In this document: piece by piece, positions 49,136-58,223 of the stretch | How the letters are laid out: each line of letters begins with the position of its first letter | Numbering within the stretch: position 1 is the stretch's first letter | NCBI RefSeq assembly: GCF_030410485.1 | Contig: NZ_JAUHHC010000007.1 | Span: forward strand, 62,001-126,000 | Direction of reading: 5' to 3' | Source: Roseateles violae | GTDB taxonomy: Bacteria > Pseudomonadota > Gammaproteobacteria > Burkholderiales > Burkholderiaceae_C | DNA: 64,000 nt | The notes under the pieces: model-generated | What the model saw: only the letters and a program-made list of their open reading frames with translations | Told to the model about the DNA's origin: nothing | The model's database searches: none | Position numbers and translations under genes: made by a program

Positions 49136-49717
49136 GTGACGGCGCTCGAACAGCTGATCGAGGCGCTGAAGCGCCTGCCCGGCGTCGGCCAGAAATCGGC
49201 GCAGCGCATGGCTTATCACCTGCTGCAGCATGAGCGTCAGGCGATGGGCCAACTGGCGGCGGCCCTGACGGCGGCCGGCGAGCAGATCGGCCATTGCCAG
49301 CGCTGCCACACCTTCAGCGAGACGGCGCTGTGCGCGATCTGCGCCGATGCGGCGCGCGATGCGCGGCTGCTGTGCGTGGTCGAGACGCCGGCCGACCAGG
49401 CAGTGCTGGAGCGCACCGGCTCCTACCGCGGCTACTACTTCGTGCTGCTGGGCCGCGTCAGCCCGCTGGACGGCGTCGGCGCGCGCGAGATCGGCGCGGC
49501 GCAGCTGCTGCAGCGGGCCGCCGACGGCGGTGTCGAGGAGGTGATCCTGGCGACCAGCTTCACCGCCGAGGGCGAGGCAACCGCTCATGTGCTGGGCGAT
49601 GCCCTGCGCGCGCGCGGCATCAAGGCGACCCGGCTGGCGCGCGGCGTGCCGGTCGGCAGCGAGCTCGAATACGTGGACCTGGGCACGATCGCCCATGCGC
49701 TCAGCGACAGGCGCTGA
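49136..49717 (+). CDS. recR: Recombination mediator RecR
   Basis: A 193-residue protein from a GTG start 4 bases after ybaB. The helix-hairpin-helix [18 protein letters not shown], the four-cysteine zinc finger [16 protein letters not shown] (about 54-69) and the Toprim domain ([33 protein letters not shown]) are all present, followed by [19 protein letters not shown]. With RecF and RecO it loads RecA onto SSB-coated gaps. Confidence 0.97.
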   Translation: MTALEQLIEALKRLPGVGQKSAQRMAYHLLQHERQAMGQLAAALTAAGEQIGHCQRCHTFSETALCAICADAARDARLLCVVETPADQAVLERTGSYRGYYFVLLGRVSPLDGVGAREIGAAQLLQRAADGGVEEVILATSFTAEGEATAHVLGDALRARGIKATRLARGVPVGSELEYVDLGTIAHALSDRR

Positions 49718-49743
49718 GCGGAAAACAAGAAGGAGACCCGACG

Positions 49744-50136
49744 ATGACGCTGGCCCATCTCTGCATCCTGATCGCCTGCGCGCTGCCGGTGGTCTGCGCC
49801 GGCCTGGCCAAGTCCAAGGGCTTCGGCAAGCGGCGCCGCGAGGGCGGCTTCGACAACCACGACCCGCGCGCCTGGCTGGCGCGGCAAGGCGGTTGGCAGG
49901 CGCGCGCGAACGCGGCGCAGCAGAACAGCTTCGAGGCGCTGCCGCTGTTCATCGCCGGCGTGCTGGTCGCGCAGCAGCTGCAGGCGCCGCAGGGCCGCAT
50001 CGACGCGCTGGCGCTGGCCTTCATCGCCGCGCGCCTGGCCTATATCGCGCTTTACCTGGCCGATCAGGCCTGGCTGCGCTCGCTGGTCTGGACGGCCGGC
50101 GTGGCCTGCTGCGTCGCGCTGTTCTTCAGCGCCTGA
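49744..50136 (+). CDS. MAPEG-family membrane protein
   Basis: A 130-residue protein with four hydrophobic segments. FDNHDPRAWLARQGGWQARA followed by NAAQQNSFEALPLFIAGVLV (about 37-76) is the MAPEG signature (membrane-associated proteins in eicosanoid and glutathione metabolism). The bacterial function is mostly unknown. AAGGAG lies about 9 bases upstream. It is 26 bases after recR and overlaps the convergent mltD stop by 11 bases. Confidence 0.85.
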   Translation: MTLAHLCILIACALPVVCAGLAKSKGFGKRRREGGFDNHDPRAWLARQGGWQARANAAQQNSFEALPLFIAGVLVAQQLQAPQGRIDALALAFIAARLAYIALYLADQAWLRSLVWTAGVACCVALFFSA

Positions 50137-51733
50137 CGACGCCCGGCGCGCTCGTCGCGACGACCGCGCGGCCGCTCCTGACCTTGTTGCCGGCGCTCGG
50201 CCGGGCCGCCGGCGCCTTGGCGACGCGGCGCGTCTCGGCGGTGTAGACGACGATGGACTGGCCGGGCTTGAAGCTGGCCTTGCCGCCGACCTTGTTCCAC
50301 TGCGCGAGCTGCGCGGCGCTGACCTTGTAGCGCGCCGCCACGCTGGCCACCGTCTCGCCCTTGCCGGCCTTGACCGTGATGCGGCGCAGCGGCGGCACAT
50401 CGGGGGCCAGGCTGATGCTGGCGTTGTCGGCCAGGTAGTCGGAGACGTCCTCGGCGCGCTGCGCATTGCGCGGCACCAGCAGGGTCGAGCCCTTGTTGAC
50501 CAGCATCTTCGGCGGGATGCGGTTGATCTCGCGCAGCGCCGCCTCGTTCATGCCGACCTGCTTGGCCGCATCGGCCGGCTTCATCGTGCGCGGCACGACC
50601 CAGGCGGTCCAGGTGGCCAGCGGCCCGCGATGGGCGGCCAGATTGATCGCGAAGGCGCTGGCGTTGTCGTAGGGCAGCAGCACCTGCGCGGTGCTGGCGG
50701 CCAGGATCACCGGCTTGTTCATCTGCGGGTTGAACTGCTTGAACTCGTCCTCGCTGATGCCGGCCAGCCGCGCGGCGATATTGACGTCCATATCGCGGTC
50801 GATATTGACGCTCAGGAAATAGGGGTGGTTGGCCACCGCCGGCAGCGCGAGGCCGAAGTCCTGCGGCGCCAGCACGATGTTCTTCACCGCCTGCAGCTTG
50901 GGCACGTAGTAGCGCGTCTCCTCGGGCATGCGCAGGCTCTCGTAGTCGGTCGGCAGACCCAGCTTCTCGTTGCGCGCGATCGCCTTGGCCACATTGCCCT
51001 GGCCCCAGTTGTAGGCGGCCAGCGCCAGATGCCAGTCGCCGAACATCTTGTAGAGCCGGCCCAGATAGTCGAGCGCGGCGCGCGTCGAGGCCAGCACGTC
51101 GCGGCGATCGTCGCGGAAGATGTTCTGCTTCAGATCGAAGTCGCGGCCGGTGGCCGGCATGAACTGCCACATGCCGACCGCCTTGGTGCGCGAGGTCGCG
51201 TCGGTGACGAAGGCGCTTTCGATGAAGGGCAGCAGGGCCAGCTCGGCCGGCATGCCGCGCTTCTCCACCTCCTCGAGGATGTGGAACAGATAGCGGCTGC
51301 CGCGCGTCGTCATGCGCTCGACATAGTCGGGCCGGGCGCTGTACCAGGCCTCGGCCTTGCGCACCCAGTCGTCGTCCAGATCGCCCAGCACGAAGCCCTT
51401 GCGCATCCGCTGCCACAGATCGGCGCGCACCTCGACCGCGCTCAGGTCGACCTTGACGCCGGGGCGCAGGCTGTCCTCCAGCAGCACCTCGGCGGCCGTG
51501 GTCAGCGCCTGGGCTTCGGCCGGCGTCTGCGCGATGGCGCTGGCCGCGGCCGGCGGCGTGGCTTCGGCCGGGGCGGCCGGCGCCGGGTCGGCCGGCGCGG
51601 CGGCCTGCACACCGGCTTCGAGCTGGCGCTCGGACGGCGGCGCCGTGCTGGCGCAGGCGGCCAGCAGGCAGGACAGCATCAGGATGCTCAGGCGGGACAG
51701 GGGCAGGTGTTGCGGTCGGGTCGGGACGCTCAT
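50126..51733 (-). CDS. mltD: Membrane-bound lytic murein transglycosylase D
   Basis: A 535-residue lipoprotein. The signal peptide ends in the lipobox LAAC (Cys about residue 27). The SLT domain (about 130-260) has LALLPFIESAFV with the catalytic Glu, AVGMWQFMPATGRDFDL and ALAAYNWGQGNVAKAI. At least one clear LysM (KAGKGETVASVAARYKVSAA) and a second LysM-like segment (KPADAAKQVGMNEAALREIN) follow for peptidoglycan binding. It cleaves glycan strands to 1,6-anhydro products. The ATG at 51733 overlaps the gloB stop (ATGA), so the two are coupled. Confidence 0.93.
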   Translation of the reverse strand: MSVPTRPQHLPLSRLSILMLSCLLAACASTAPPSERQLEAGVQAAAPADPAPAAPAEATPPAAASAIAQTPAEAQALTTAAEVLLEDSLRPGVKVDLSAVEVRADLWQRMRKGFVLGDLDDDWVRKAEAWYSARPDYVERMTTRGSRYLFHILEEVEKRGMPAELALLPFIESAFVTDATSRTKAVGMWQFMPATGRDFDLKQNIFRDDRRDVLASTRAALDYLGRLYKMFGDWHLALAAYNWGQGNVAKAIARNEKLGLPTDYESLRMPEETRYYVPKLQAVKNIVLAPQDFGLALPAVANHPYFLSVNIDRDMDVNIAARLAGISEDEFKQFNPQMNKPVILAASTAQVLLPYDNASAFAINLAAHRGPLATWTAWVVPRTMKPADAAKQVGMNEAALREINRIPPKMLVNKGSTLLVPRNAQRAEDVSDYLADNASISLAPDVPPLRRITVKAGKGETVASVAARYKVSAAQLAQWNKVGGKASFKPGQSIVVYTAETRRVAKAPAARPSAGNKVRSGRAVVATSAPGVVRR

Positions 51734-52509
51734 CGGAATTCGTTCTTCCACTGCCGCAGGCTGGCAAACACCGCAACGGGGTCGGCCTCGGCGCCGGGCA
51801 GCGCTTGGTGGGTCGCCGCGGCGGCGGCGACGGCCGGCTCGCTGCAGCGCAGGAATGGATTGATCTGGCGTTCGGTCGCGATGCTGGACGGCAGCGTCGG
51901 CAGCGCGCGCTCGCGCTGCCCCTGGCACCAGGCCTGGTAGTCGCGCAGCGCCGCATTGTCCGGCTCGACCGTCAGCGCGAAGCGCAGATTCGACAAGGTG
52001 TACTCATGCGCGCAGCAGACCCGCGCCGTGCCGGGCAGGGCGGCCAGGGTCTGCAGCGAGGCGTACATCTGCGCCGGCGAGCCCTCGAACAAACGGCCGC
52101 AGCCGCCCGAGAACAGCGTGTCGCCGCAGAACAGCAGCGGCGCCTCACCCACGGGTTCGGCGTAGTAGGCGATATGGCCGGCCGTGTGGCCGGGCACGTC
52201 GATGACGCTAAAGCGCAGGCCCAGCAGCTCGACGCTGTCGCCGGCCCGGCAGGGCGTGAACGGGGTGGGGATGTCTTCGCGCGCCGGGCCGTAGACGGGG
52301 CCTCGCAGATGCGGGCGCAGGCCGGCGAGGCCGCCAACATGATCGCCATGGTGATGGGTCACTAGAATGCCAGCCAGATGCAGCCGCTGCGCGGCCAGCG
52401 CCTCCAGCACCGGCGCCGCCTCGCCCGGATCGACGACGATGGCGTCGACGCCATCGTGCAGCATCCAGATGTAGTTGTCGGCAAAGGCGGCGACTGCGAT
52501 CAAGTCCAT
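51730..52509 (-). CDS. gloB: Hydroxyacylglutathione hydrolase (glyoxalase II)
   Basis: A 259-residue metallo-beta-lactamase-fold enzyme that hydrolyses S-lactoylglutathione to lactate. The HxHxDH metal motif is THHHGDH (His52, His54, Asp56, His57); other ligands lie in [30 protein letters not shown] and [14 protein letters not shown]. The C-terminal helical domain (INPFLRC) binds glutathione. The ATG at 52509 is the family start. It is divergent from the methyltransferase gene with 26 bases between starts; minus-strand TATAAT at 52559-52554 may be its -10. Confidence 0.96.
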   Translation of the reverse strand: MDLIAVAAFADNYIWMLHDGVDAIVVDPGEAAPVLEALAAQRLHLAGILVTHHHGDHVGGLAGLRPHLRGPVYGPAREDIPTPFTPCRAGDSVELLGLRFSVIDVPGHTAGHIAYYAEPVGEAPLLFCGDTLFSGGCGRLFEGSPAQMYASLQTLAALPGTARVCCAHEYTLSNLRFALTVEPDNAALRDYQAWCQGQRERALPTLPSSIATERQINPFLRCSEPAVAAAAATHQALPGAEADPVAVFASLRQWKNEFR

Positions 52510-52535
52510 GCGGCCAGATTCATGCAGCGAGTTCC

Positions 52536-53348
52536 ATGACACGCGAAGCGTCGATTATAGAGTTGGCCGCCTGGCTGCAGACCCCGCCCGGCCGCTACCT
52601 GCTCGCCTGGGAACAGCAGCAGATCGATGCCGCCGTCGCCGACCTGTTCGGCTTCCATGCGCTGCAGCTGGGCCTGCCCGAGCTGACCGCGCTGCGCGCG
52701 AACCGGATGCCGCATCGCTGGCTGGCACTGAACGGCCACGATGGCGGCCGCAGCGTCGCCGATGCAGGCGAGGACGGCGAGGGCCCCGCGGCGGTGGCGC
52801 TGCACTGCGAATTCGACGCGCTGCCCTTCGAGGCCGCCAGCCTCGACCTGGTCGTGCTGCCGCATGCGCTGGAGCTGGCGCGCGATCCGCACCAGACCTT
52901 GCGCGAGGTCGAGCGGGTGCTGCGGCCCGAGGGGCGGGTGGTGATCCTGGGCCTCAATCCGGCCAGCGCCTGGGGGCTCAGGCAGAATCTCGGCCGCCTG
53001 CTGCCCGGTCACGAGCGGCGGCTGTACCTGCCGCGCGCCGGCGACTTCATCGGCTACTGGCGGCTGCGCGACTGGCTGCGACTGCTGAGCTTCGATGTCG
53101 AGGGCGCGCGCTTCGGCGCCTATTGCCCGCCGCTGCGCTCGGCCCAGTGGCTGGCGCGCTGGTCCTGGATCGAGGGCATCGGCCAGCGCTGGTGGCCGGT
53201 GCTGGGCGCCGTCTATTTCATCGTCGCGGTCAAGCGCGTGCAGGGCATGCGCCTGATCGGCCTGGCGCGCCACAGCAAGGCCAGCGCGGCCAAGGCCGCC
53301 CCGGCGGTCGCGGCGCTGCACCCCCATCACCATCGAGAACAAGAATGA
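52536..53348 (+). CDS. SAM-dependent methyltransferase-like protein
   Basis: A 270-residue protein. [20 protein letters not shown] and [20 protein letters not shown] are class I methyltransferase blocks (Methyltransf_11 type). The usual SAM-binding GxGxG of motif I is missing: the region reads [14 protein letters not shown]. This divergent form next to gloB and rnhA is recurrent in proteobacteria, but its substrate is not known to me. A hydrophobic stretch near the C-terminus ([14 protein letters not shown]) may be a buried strand. Its stop overlaps the rnhA start (ATGA). Confidence 0.75.
   Translation: MTREASIIELAAWLQTPPGRYLLAWEQQQIDAAVADLFGFHALQLGLPELTALRANRMPHRWLALNGHDGGRSVADAGEDGEGPAAVALHCEFDALPFEAASLDLVVLPHALELARDPHQTLREVERVLRPEGRVVILGLNPASAWGLRQNLGRLLPGHERRLYLPRAGDFIGYWRLRDWLRLLSFDVEGARFGAYCPPLRSAQWLARWSWIEGIGQRWWPVLGAVYFIVAVKRVQGMRLIGLARHSKASAAKAAPAVAALHPHHHREQE
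52554..52559 (-). promoter_or_regulatory. Candidate -10 of gloB-mltD
   Basis: A perfect minus-strand TATAAT lies 44 bases before gloB, inside the first codons of the divergent methyltransferase gene. The -35 is not obvious. Confidence 0.45.
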
Positions 53349-53833
53349 GCGAAGAACAAGAGAAGAAGACGGCGCCGACCGCCGCGACGATCAAGAAGCC
53401 GGTCGTCGTCATCTACACCGACGGCGCCTGCAAGGGCAATCCGGGCCCCGGCGGCTGGGGCGCCTGGCTGTCCGCCGGCGGTCATGAGAAGGAACTGTTC
53501 GGCGGCGAGGCGAACACGACCAACAACCGCATGGAGCTGACCGCGCCGATCGAGGCGCTGGCCTCGCTCAAGCGCAGCTGCCAGGTGACGATCTATACCG
53601 ACAGCGAATACGTGCGCAAGGGCATGACCGAATGGATCCACGGCTGGCAGCGGCGCGGCTGGAAGACGGCCGACGGCAAGCCGGTCAAGAACGCCGAGCT
53701 CTGGCAGCGGCTGGACGCGCTGAGGAAGCTGCACCAGGTCGAGTGGCGCTGGGTCAAGGGCCATGCCGGCGATCCGGGCAATGAGCGCGCCGATATGCTG
53801 GCCAACAAGGGCTGCGCCTCGGTCGGACGCTGA
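53345..53833 (+). CDS. rnhA: Ribonuclease HI
   Basis: A 162-residue enzyme degrading RNA in RNA-DNA hybrids. Catalytic residues are Asp26 ([11 protein letters not shown]), Glu64 ([13 protein letters not shown]), Asp86 (YTDSEYV), His140 ([12 protein letters not shown]) and Asp150. A short charged N-terminal extension (about 18 residues) precedes the fold. It is coupled to the methyltransferase gene. The other RNase H type (rnhB) is at the left edge of the window. Confidence 0.97.
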   Translation: MSEEQEKKTAPTAATIKKPVVVIYTDGACKGNPGPGGWGAWLSAGGHEKELFGGEANTTNNRMELTAPIEALASLKRSCQVTIYTDSEYVRKGMTEWIHGWQRRGWKTADGKPVKNAELWQRLDALRKLHQVEWRWVKGHAGDPGNERADMLANKGCASVGR

Positions 53834-53952
53834 ACTTGTGCGAATCGCGGACGAGCGAGGCAATTGGTCCGTCTGAAAGCCGATTTCAGGCCTTTGTTCG
53901 CATCGATTTGTAAAGAGAACCGCTACAGTGCGCGCTCCGGAGAACCGCGCGC

Positions 53953-55143
53953 ATGAAGAAGAAGTTACATACCGTCGTCGCCATCGTGGCGATCGCCAGC
54001 CTCAGCGGCCTGGCCTATTGGTGGCAGCACCAGCGTCCCGCCGCCGACGCGGCGGGCAAGCCGGCCACCGACCGGCCGGCCGGTGGCGGCGGTGGCGCGG
54101 CGGCGGGCGGTCCGGTGCCGGTCGAGGCCGGCAAGGTGGAATTGATCAATCTGGCCGATGACGCGCAGGCGGTCGGCACGCTGCGCGCGCGCCAGGCGGT
54201 GCTCTTGAAGCCCGAGGTCAGCGGCCGCATCACTAAGCTCGGCTTTGCCGACGGCCAGCGCGTGCGCCGCGGCCAGCTGCTGGTCCAGCTGGACGACAGC
54301 CTGCAGGCGGCCCAGCTGCAGCAGGCCGAGGCGCAGGCCGGCATCGCCCGCACCCAACTCAAGCGCAGCCGCGAGCTGCTGGCCCAGGGCTTCGTCAGCG
54401 CCAGCGCGGTCGACCAGGCGGTGGCCGCGCTGGAGGTGGCCGAGGCCCAGGTCGCGCTGAACCGCGCCCAGCTCGAGCGCATGCGGGTGCTGGCGCCCTT
54501 CGATGGCGTGATGGGCATCCGCAGTGTCAATCTGGGCGACTACGTCAAGGACGGCGCCGACCTGGTCAGCATCGAGGACGCTTCGACGATGTGGGTGGAC
54601 TTCCGCCTGCCCGAGCGCTATGTGCCGCGCCTGAAGATCGGCCAGGAGGTCGAGCTGGGCCTGGACGCGCTGCCCGGCCGCAGCTTCTCGGCCCGCATCG
54701 AGGCGCTGGACACCCAGCTGGAGGCCAATGGCCGCTCGCTGCTGGTGCGCGCCCGCGTGCAGGGCGCCAGTAATGAGCTGCGCTCGGGCCTGTTCGCGCG
54801 CGTGCGCGTGGTCTTTGCCCAGCGCGCCCATGCCCTGGTCGTGCCCGAGGAGGCGCTGGTGCCGCAGGGCGGCAAGCAATATGTGATCAAGCTGGTCGAG
54901 GGCGAGGGCGGCAAGCCGCCGACCGCGCAGCGCATCGAGGCCAAGCTCGGCGCCCGCATCGCCGGCAAGGTCGAGCTGCTGGCCGGCGTCAAGGCCGGCG
55001 AGCGCGTCGTCACCGCCGGCCAGGCCAAGCTGATGCGCGGCGAAGGCCAGGCACTGAAGGTCGTCGACGTCGAGCGGCCGGCCATGCCGACCGCGCCGGC
55101 TGCGGCCACCGCGGCCGCGTCCTCGCCGGTCGCCGCGCGCTGA
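53953..55143 (+). CDS. RND efflux periplasmic adaptor (membrane fusion protein)
   Basis: A 396-residue protein anchored by an N-terminal hydrophobic segment (KKLHTVVAIVAIASLSGLAY, 3-22) with no lipobox. A Gly-rich linker precedes the lipoyl half (LKPEVSGRITKLGFADGQRV), an alpha-hairpin (about 118-175), the second lipoyl half (MRVLAPFDGVMGIRSVNLGD) and beta-barrel and proximal domains (GLFARVRVVFA, LVVPEEALVPQGGKQYV). It links the pump encoded 20 bases downstream to an outer-membrane channel; no channel gene is adjacent. GGAG lies upstream. Confidence 0.92.
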   Translation: MKKKLHTVVAIVAIASLSGLAYWWQHQRPAADAAGKPATDRPAGGGGGAAAGGPVPVEAGKVELINLADDAQAVGTLRARQAVLLKPEVSGRITKLGFADGQRVRRGQLLVQLDDSLQAAQLQQAEAQAGIARTQLKRSRELLAQGFVSASAVDQAVAALEVAEAQVALNRAQLERMRVLAPFDGVMGIRSVNLGDYVKDGADLVSIEDASTMWVDFRLPERYVPRLKIGQEVELGLDALPGRSFSARIEALDTQLEANGRSLLVRARVQGASNELRSGLFARVRVVFAQRAHALVVPEEALVPQGGKQYVIKLVEGEGGKPPTAQRIEAKLGARIAGKVELLAGVKAGERVVTAGQAKLMRGEGQALKVVDVERPAMPTAPAAATAAASSPVAAR

Positions 55144-55163
55144 AGGAGGGACGCGGTTCCATC

Positions 55164-58100
55164 ATGCGCATCTCCGAAACCTCGATCCGCCGTCCCGTCT
55201 TCGCGACGGTGATGTCGCTCTTGCTGCTGCTGGTCGGCATCGTCTCCTTCGACAAGCTGGCCCTGCGCGAATACCCGCGCATCGACGAGCCGGTGGTTAC
55301 CGTCAACACCCGCCTGATCGGCGCCTCCTCCGAGGTGATCGAGAGCCAGGTGACCAAGCCGCTGGAGGATTCGATCGCCGGCATCGACGGCGTCGAGATC
55401 CTGACCTCGATCTCGCGCTCCGAGCAGAGCCAGATCACGGTGCGTTTCAAGCTCGAGAAGAACCCCGACGACGCGGCCGCCGATGTGCGCGACCGAGTCT
55501 CGCGCGTGCGCGGCCGGCTGCCCGATGCGGTCGACGAACCGATCGTCGCCAAGGTCGAGGCCGATGCGCAGCCGACGATCTGGATCGCCTTTTCCAGCGA
55601 GACGCTGAACCCGCTGGAGATCACCGATCTGGTCAACCGCATCGTCAAGCCGCGGCTGCAGACGATTCCCGGCGTGGCCGATGTGCAGATCGGCGGCGAC
55701 CGCAAGTACGCGATGCGGATCTGGCTGGATCCGGACCGCCTGGCCGCCTACAAGCTGACCGTGCAGGACGTCGAGGACGCCTTGCGCCGGCAGAACCTGG
55801 AGGTGCCGGCCGGCCGCATCGAGAGCCAGCAGCGCGAGTTCAATGTGACCGCGCGCACCGATCTGAACACCGTCGCGCAGTTCGCCGAGGTCGCGCTGCG
55901 TAACACGGCCGGCTTCACCGTGCGGCTGAAGGACGTGGCCCGCATCGAGGAGGCCGCCGCCAGCGAGCGCTCGCGCGTACGCCTGAACGGCGTGCCCTCG
56001 GTCTCGCTGGGCGTGATCCGCCAGGCGACGGCCAATCCGCTCGACGTCTCGGCCGGCGTGCGCGAGATGATGCCCAAGCTGCAGGCCGATCTGCCGGCCG
56101 CGGTGAAGGTGCTGCCGGCCAATGACAACTCGGTCTTCATCGACCGCTCGATCAAATCGGTCTATCACACGATCGCCGAGGCCGTCGTGCTGGTGGCCCT
56201 GGTCGTGTTCGTGTTCCTGCGCACCTTGCGCGCGTCCATCATTCCGCTGGTGACGATTCCGGTCAGCCTGATCGGCGCCTTCGCGCTAATGGCCGCCGCC
56301 GGCTTCACCGTCAACACCTTGACCCTACTGGCCCTGGTGCTGGCGATCGGCCTGGTCGTCGATGACGCGATCGTCGTGCTGGAGAACATCTTCCGCCATA
56401 TCGAGGAGGGGCTGGAGCCCTTCCAGGCGGCGCTGAAGGGCGCCAAGGAGATTGCCTTTGCCGTGCTGGCGATGACGATGACCTTGGCCGCGGTGTTCGC
56501 GCCGCTGGCCTTCACCCCCGGCCGCACCGGGCGGCTCTTCGTCGAATTCGCACTGACCCTGGCCGGCGCAGTCGTCGTCTCCGGCTTTGTCGCGCTGACG
56601 CTGACGCCGATGATGTGCAGCAAGCTCCTGCGCCACAACCCGAACCCCAGCCGCTTCGACCGCGGCATGGAGGCGGGCCTGGTCTGGATCAGCGAGCGCT
56701 ATGCGGCGGCGCTGCGCTTCGCGCTGCGCCAGCGCTGGCTGGTCGTGCTGCTGATGCTGGGCTCGGGCGCCGGCAGCTGGTGGCTCTACGTAAACTCGAA
56801 GTCGGAGCTCGCGCCGATCGAGGACCGCGGCGTGATCTTCATGCCCATCAATGCGCCGGATGGCTCGACCCTGGAGTTCACCGCCCGCTATCTGGACGCG
56901 GCCGACCGCATCGCCTCGCAGTACCCGGAGTTCGACCGCCGCTTCCTGTTCGCCGGCGGCTCCATCGTGTCCTCGGGCACGGCCATCCTGCGCACGATCG
57001 ACTGGGAGGAGCGCAGCCGCACGACGCAGCAGATCGCCCGCGCGATGATTCCGCAGGTCAGCCTCTTGCCCGGCGTGAGCGCCTTCCCGATCACGCCGCC
57101 CAGCCTGGGCCAGGGCTTCGGTTCGCGGCCGATCAACTTCGTGCTGGTCACCAGCGACAGCTATGCCAATCTGGCCCAGGTGACGCAGAAATTCATGGCC
57201 GAGATGGCCAAGAACCCCGGTCTCGTCCAGCCGGACAACGATCTGCGCCTGAACAAGCCCGAGATCTTCCTGGAGGTCGACCGCGAGCGTGCCGCCGATC
57301 TGGGCGTGCCGGTCGACCAGGTCGCGCGCACGGTCGAGACCATGCTGGGTTCGCGGGCGGTGACGCGCTACAAGCGCGATGCCGACCAGTACGACGTGAT
57401 GGTGCAGACCGAGGCGGCCGGCCGCACGACGCCGGACCAGATCGAGCGGCTCTTCGTGCGCGGTCGCGGCGAGGTGATGGTGCCGCTGTCCAGCCTGGTC
57501 AAGGTGCGCGAGGCGGTCAGCCCGCGCGAGCTGAACCACTTCAACCAGCGCCGCTCGGTCTCGATCACCGCCGGCCTGGCGCCCGGCTATGCGCTGGGCG
57601 AGGCCCTGGCCTTCATGGACCAGACGGCGGCCAAGGTGCTGCCGGTCGGCTACTCGACCGAGCTGAACGGCGTCTCGCGCGAGTACAAGAGCAGCTCGGG
57701 CGCGCTGGGCCTGGTCTTCGTGCTGGCACTGCTGTTCATCTTCCTGGTGCTGTCCGCGCAGTTCGAGAGCTTCGTCGATCCCTTCATCATCATGCTGTCG
57801 GTGCCGCTGTCCATGGTCGGCGCGCTGGCGGCCCTGCAGTGGAGCGGCGGCACGCTGAACGTCTATTCGCAGATCGGCCTGATCACCCTGGTGGGCCTGA
57901 TCACCAAGCACGGCATCCTGATCGTCGAGTTCAGCAACCAGCTGCGCCAGCAGGGCAAGGCGGTCGGCGAGGCCGTCGTCGAGGCGGCCGCGCTGCGCCT
58001 GCGGCCCATCATGATGACGACCGGCGCGATGGTGCTGGGCGCCTTGCCGCTGGCCCTGGCCAGCGGCGCCGGCGCCGAGAGCCGGCAGCAGATCGGCTGG

Positions 58101-58223
58101 GTCATCGTCGGCGGCATGAGCGTGGGCACCTTGCTGACCGTCTTCGTCGTGCCGACCATGTACAGCCTGTTCGCGCGCAAGGGCGTGCCGGGCGAGATCA
58201 CGACGCCGGCGCTGCAATCGTGA
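55164..58223 (+). CDS. RND multidrug efflux permease (HAE1 type)
   Basis: A 1019-residue inner-membrane proton antiporter with 12 helices and two large periplasmic loops. The proton-relay aspartates are in AIGLVVDDAIVVLENIFRHI, and the signature EFALTLAGAVVVSGFVALTL follows. Other family blocks are RISETSIRRPVFATVMSLLL at the start and TLVGLITKHGILIVEFSNQL near the end. It sits nearer the MexB/AcrB-like branch lacking strong substrate clues. The stop overlaps the next start (TGATG), coupling it to a binding protein gene. Confidence 0.94.
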   Translation: MRISETSIRRPVFATVMSLLLLLVGIVSFDKLALREYPRIDEPVVTVNTRLIGASSEVIESQVTKPLEDSIAGIDGVEILTSISRSEQSQITVRFKLEKNPDDAAADVRDRVSRVRGRLPDAVDEPIVAKVEADAQPTIWIAFSSETLNPLEITDLVNRIVKPRLQTIPGVADVQIGGDRKYAMRIWLDPDRLAAYKLTVQDVEDALRRQNLEVPAGRIESQQREFNVTARTDLNTVAQFAEVALRNTAGFTVRLKDVARIEEAAASERSRVRLNGVPSVSLGVIRQATANPLDVSAGVREMMPKLQADLPAAVKVLPANDNSVFIDRSIKSVYHTIAEAVVLVALVVFVFLRTLRASIIPLVTIPVSLIGAFALMAAAGFTVNTLTLLALVLAIGLVVDDAIVVLENIFRHIEEGLEPFQAALKGAKEIAFAVLAMTMTLAAVFAPLAFTPGRTGRLFVEFALTLAGAVVVSGFVALTLTPMMCSKLLRHNPNPSRFDRGMEAGLVWISERYAAALRFALRQRWLVVLLMLGSGAGSWWLYVNSKSELAPIEDRGVIFMPINAPDGSTLEFTARYLDAADRIASQYPEFDRRFLFAGGSIVSSGTAILRTIDWEERSRTTQQIARAMIPQVSLLPGVSAFPITPPSLGQGFGSRPINFVLVTSDSYANLAQVTQKFMAEMAKNPGLVQPDNDLRLNKPEIFLEVDRERAADLGVPVDQVARTVETMLGSRAVTRYKRDADQYDVMVQTEAAGRTTPDQIERLFVRGRGEVMVPLSSLVKVREAVSPRELNHFNQRRSVSITAGLAPGYALGEALAFMDQTAAKVLPVGYSTELNGVSREYKSSSGALGLVFVLALLFIFLVLSAQFESFVDPFIIMLSVPLSMVGALAALQWSGGTLNVYSQIGLITLVGLITKHGILIVEFSNQLRQQGKAVGEAVVEAAALRLRPIMMTTGAMVLGALPLALASGAGAESRQQIGWVIVGGMSVGTLLTVFVVPTMYSLFARKGVPGEITTPALQS

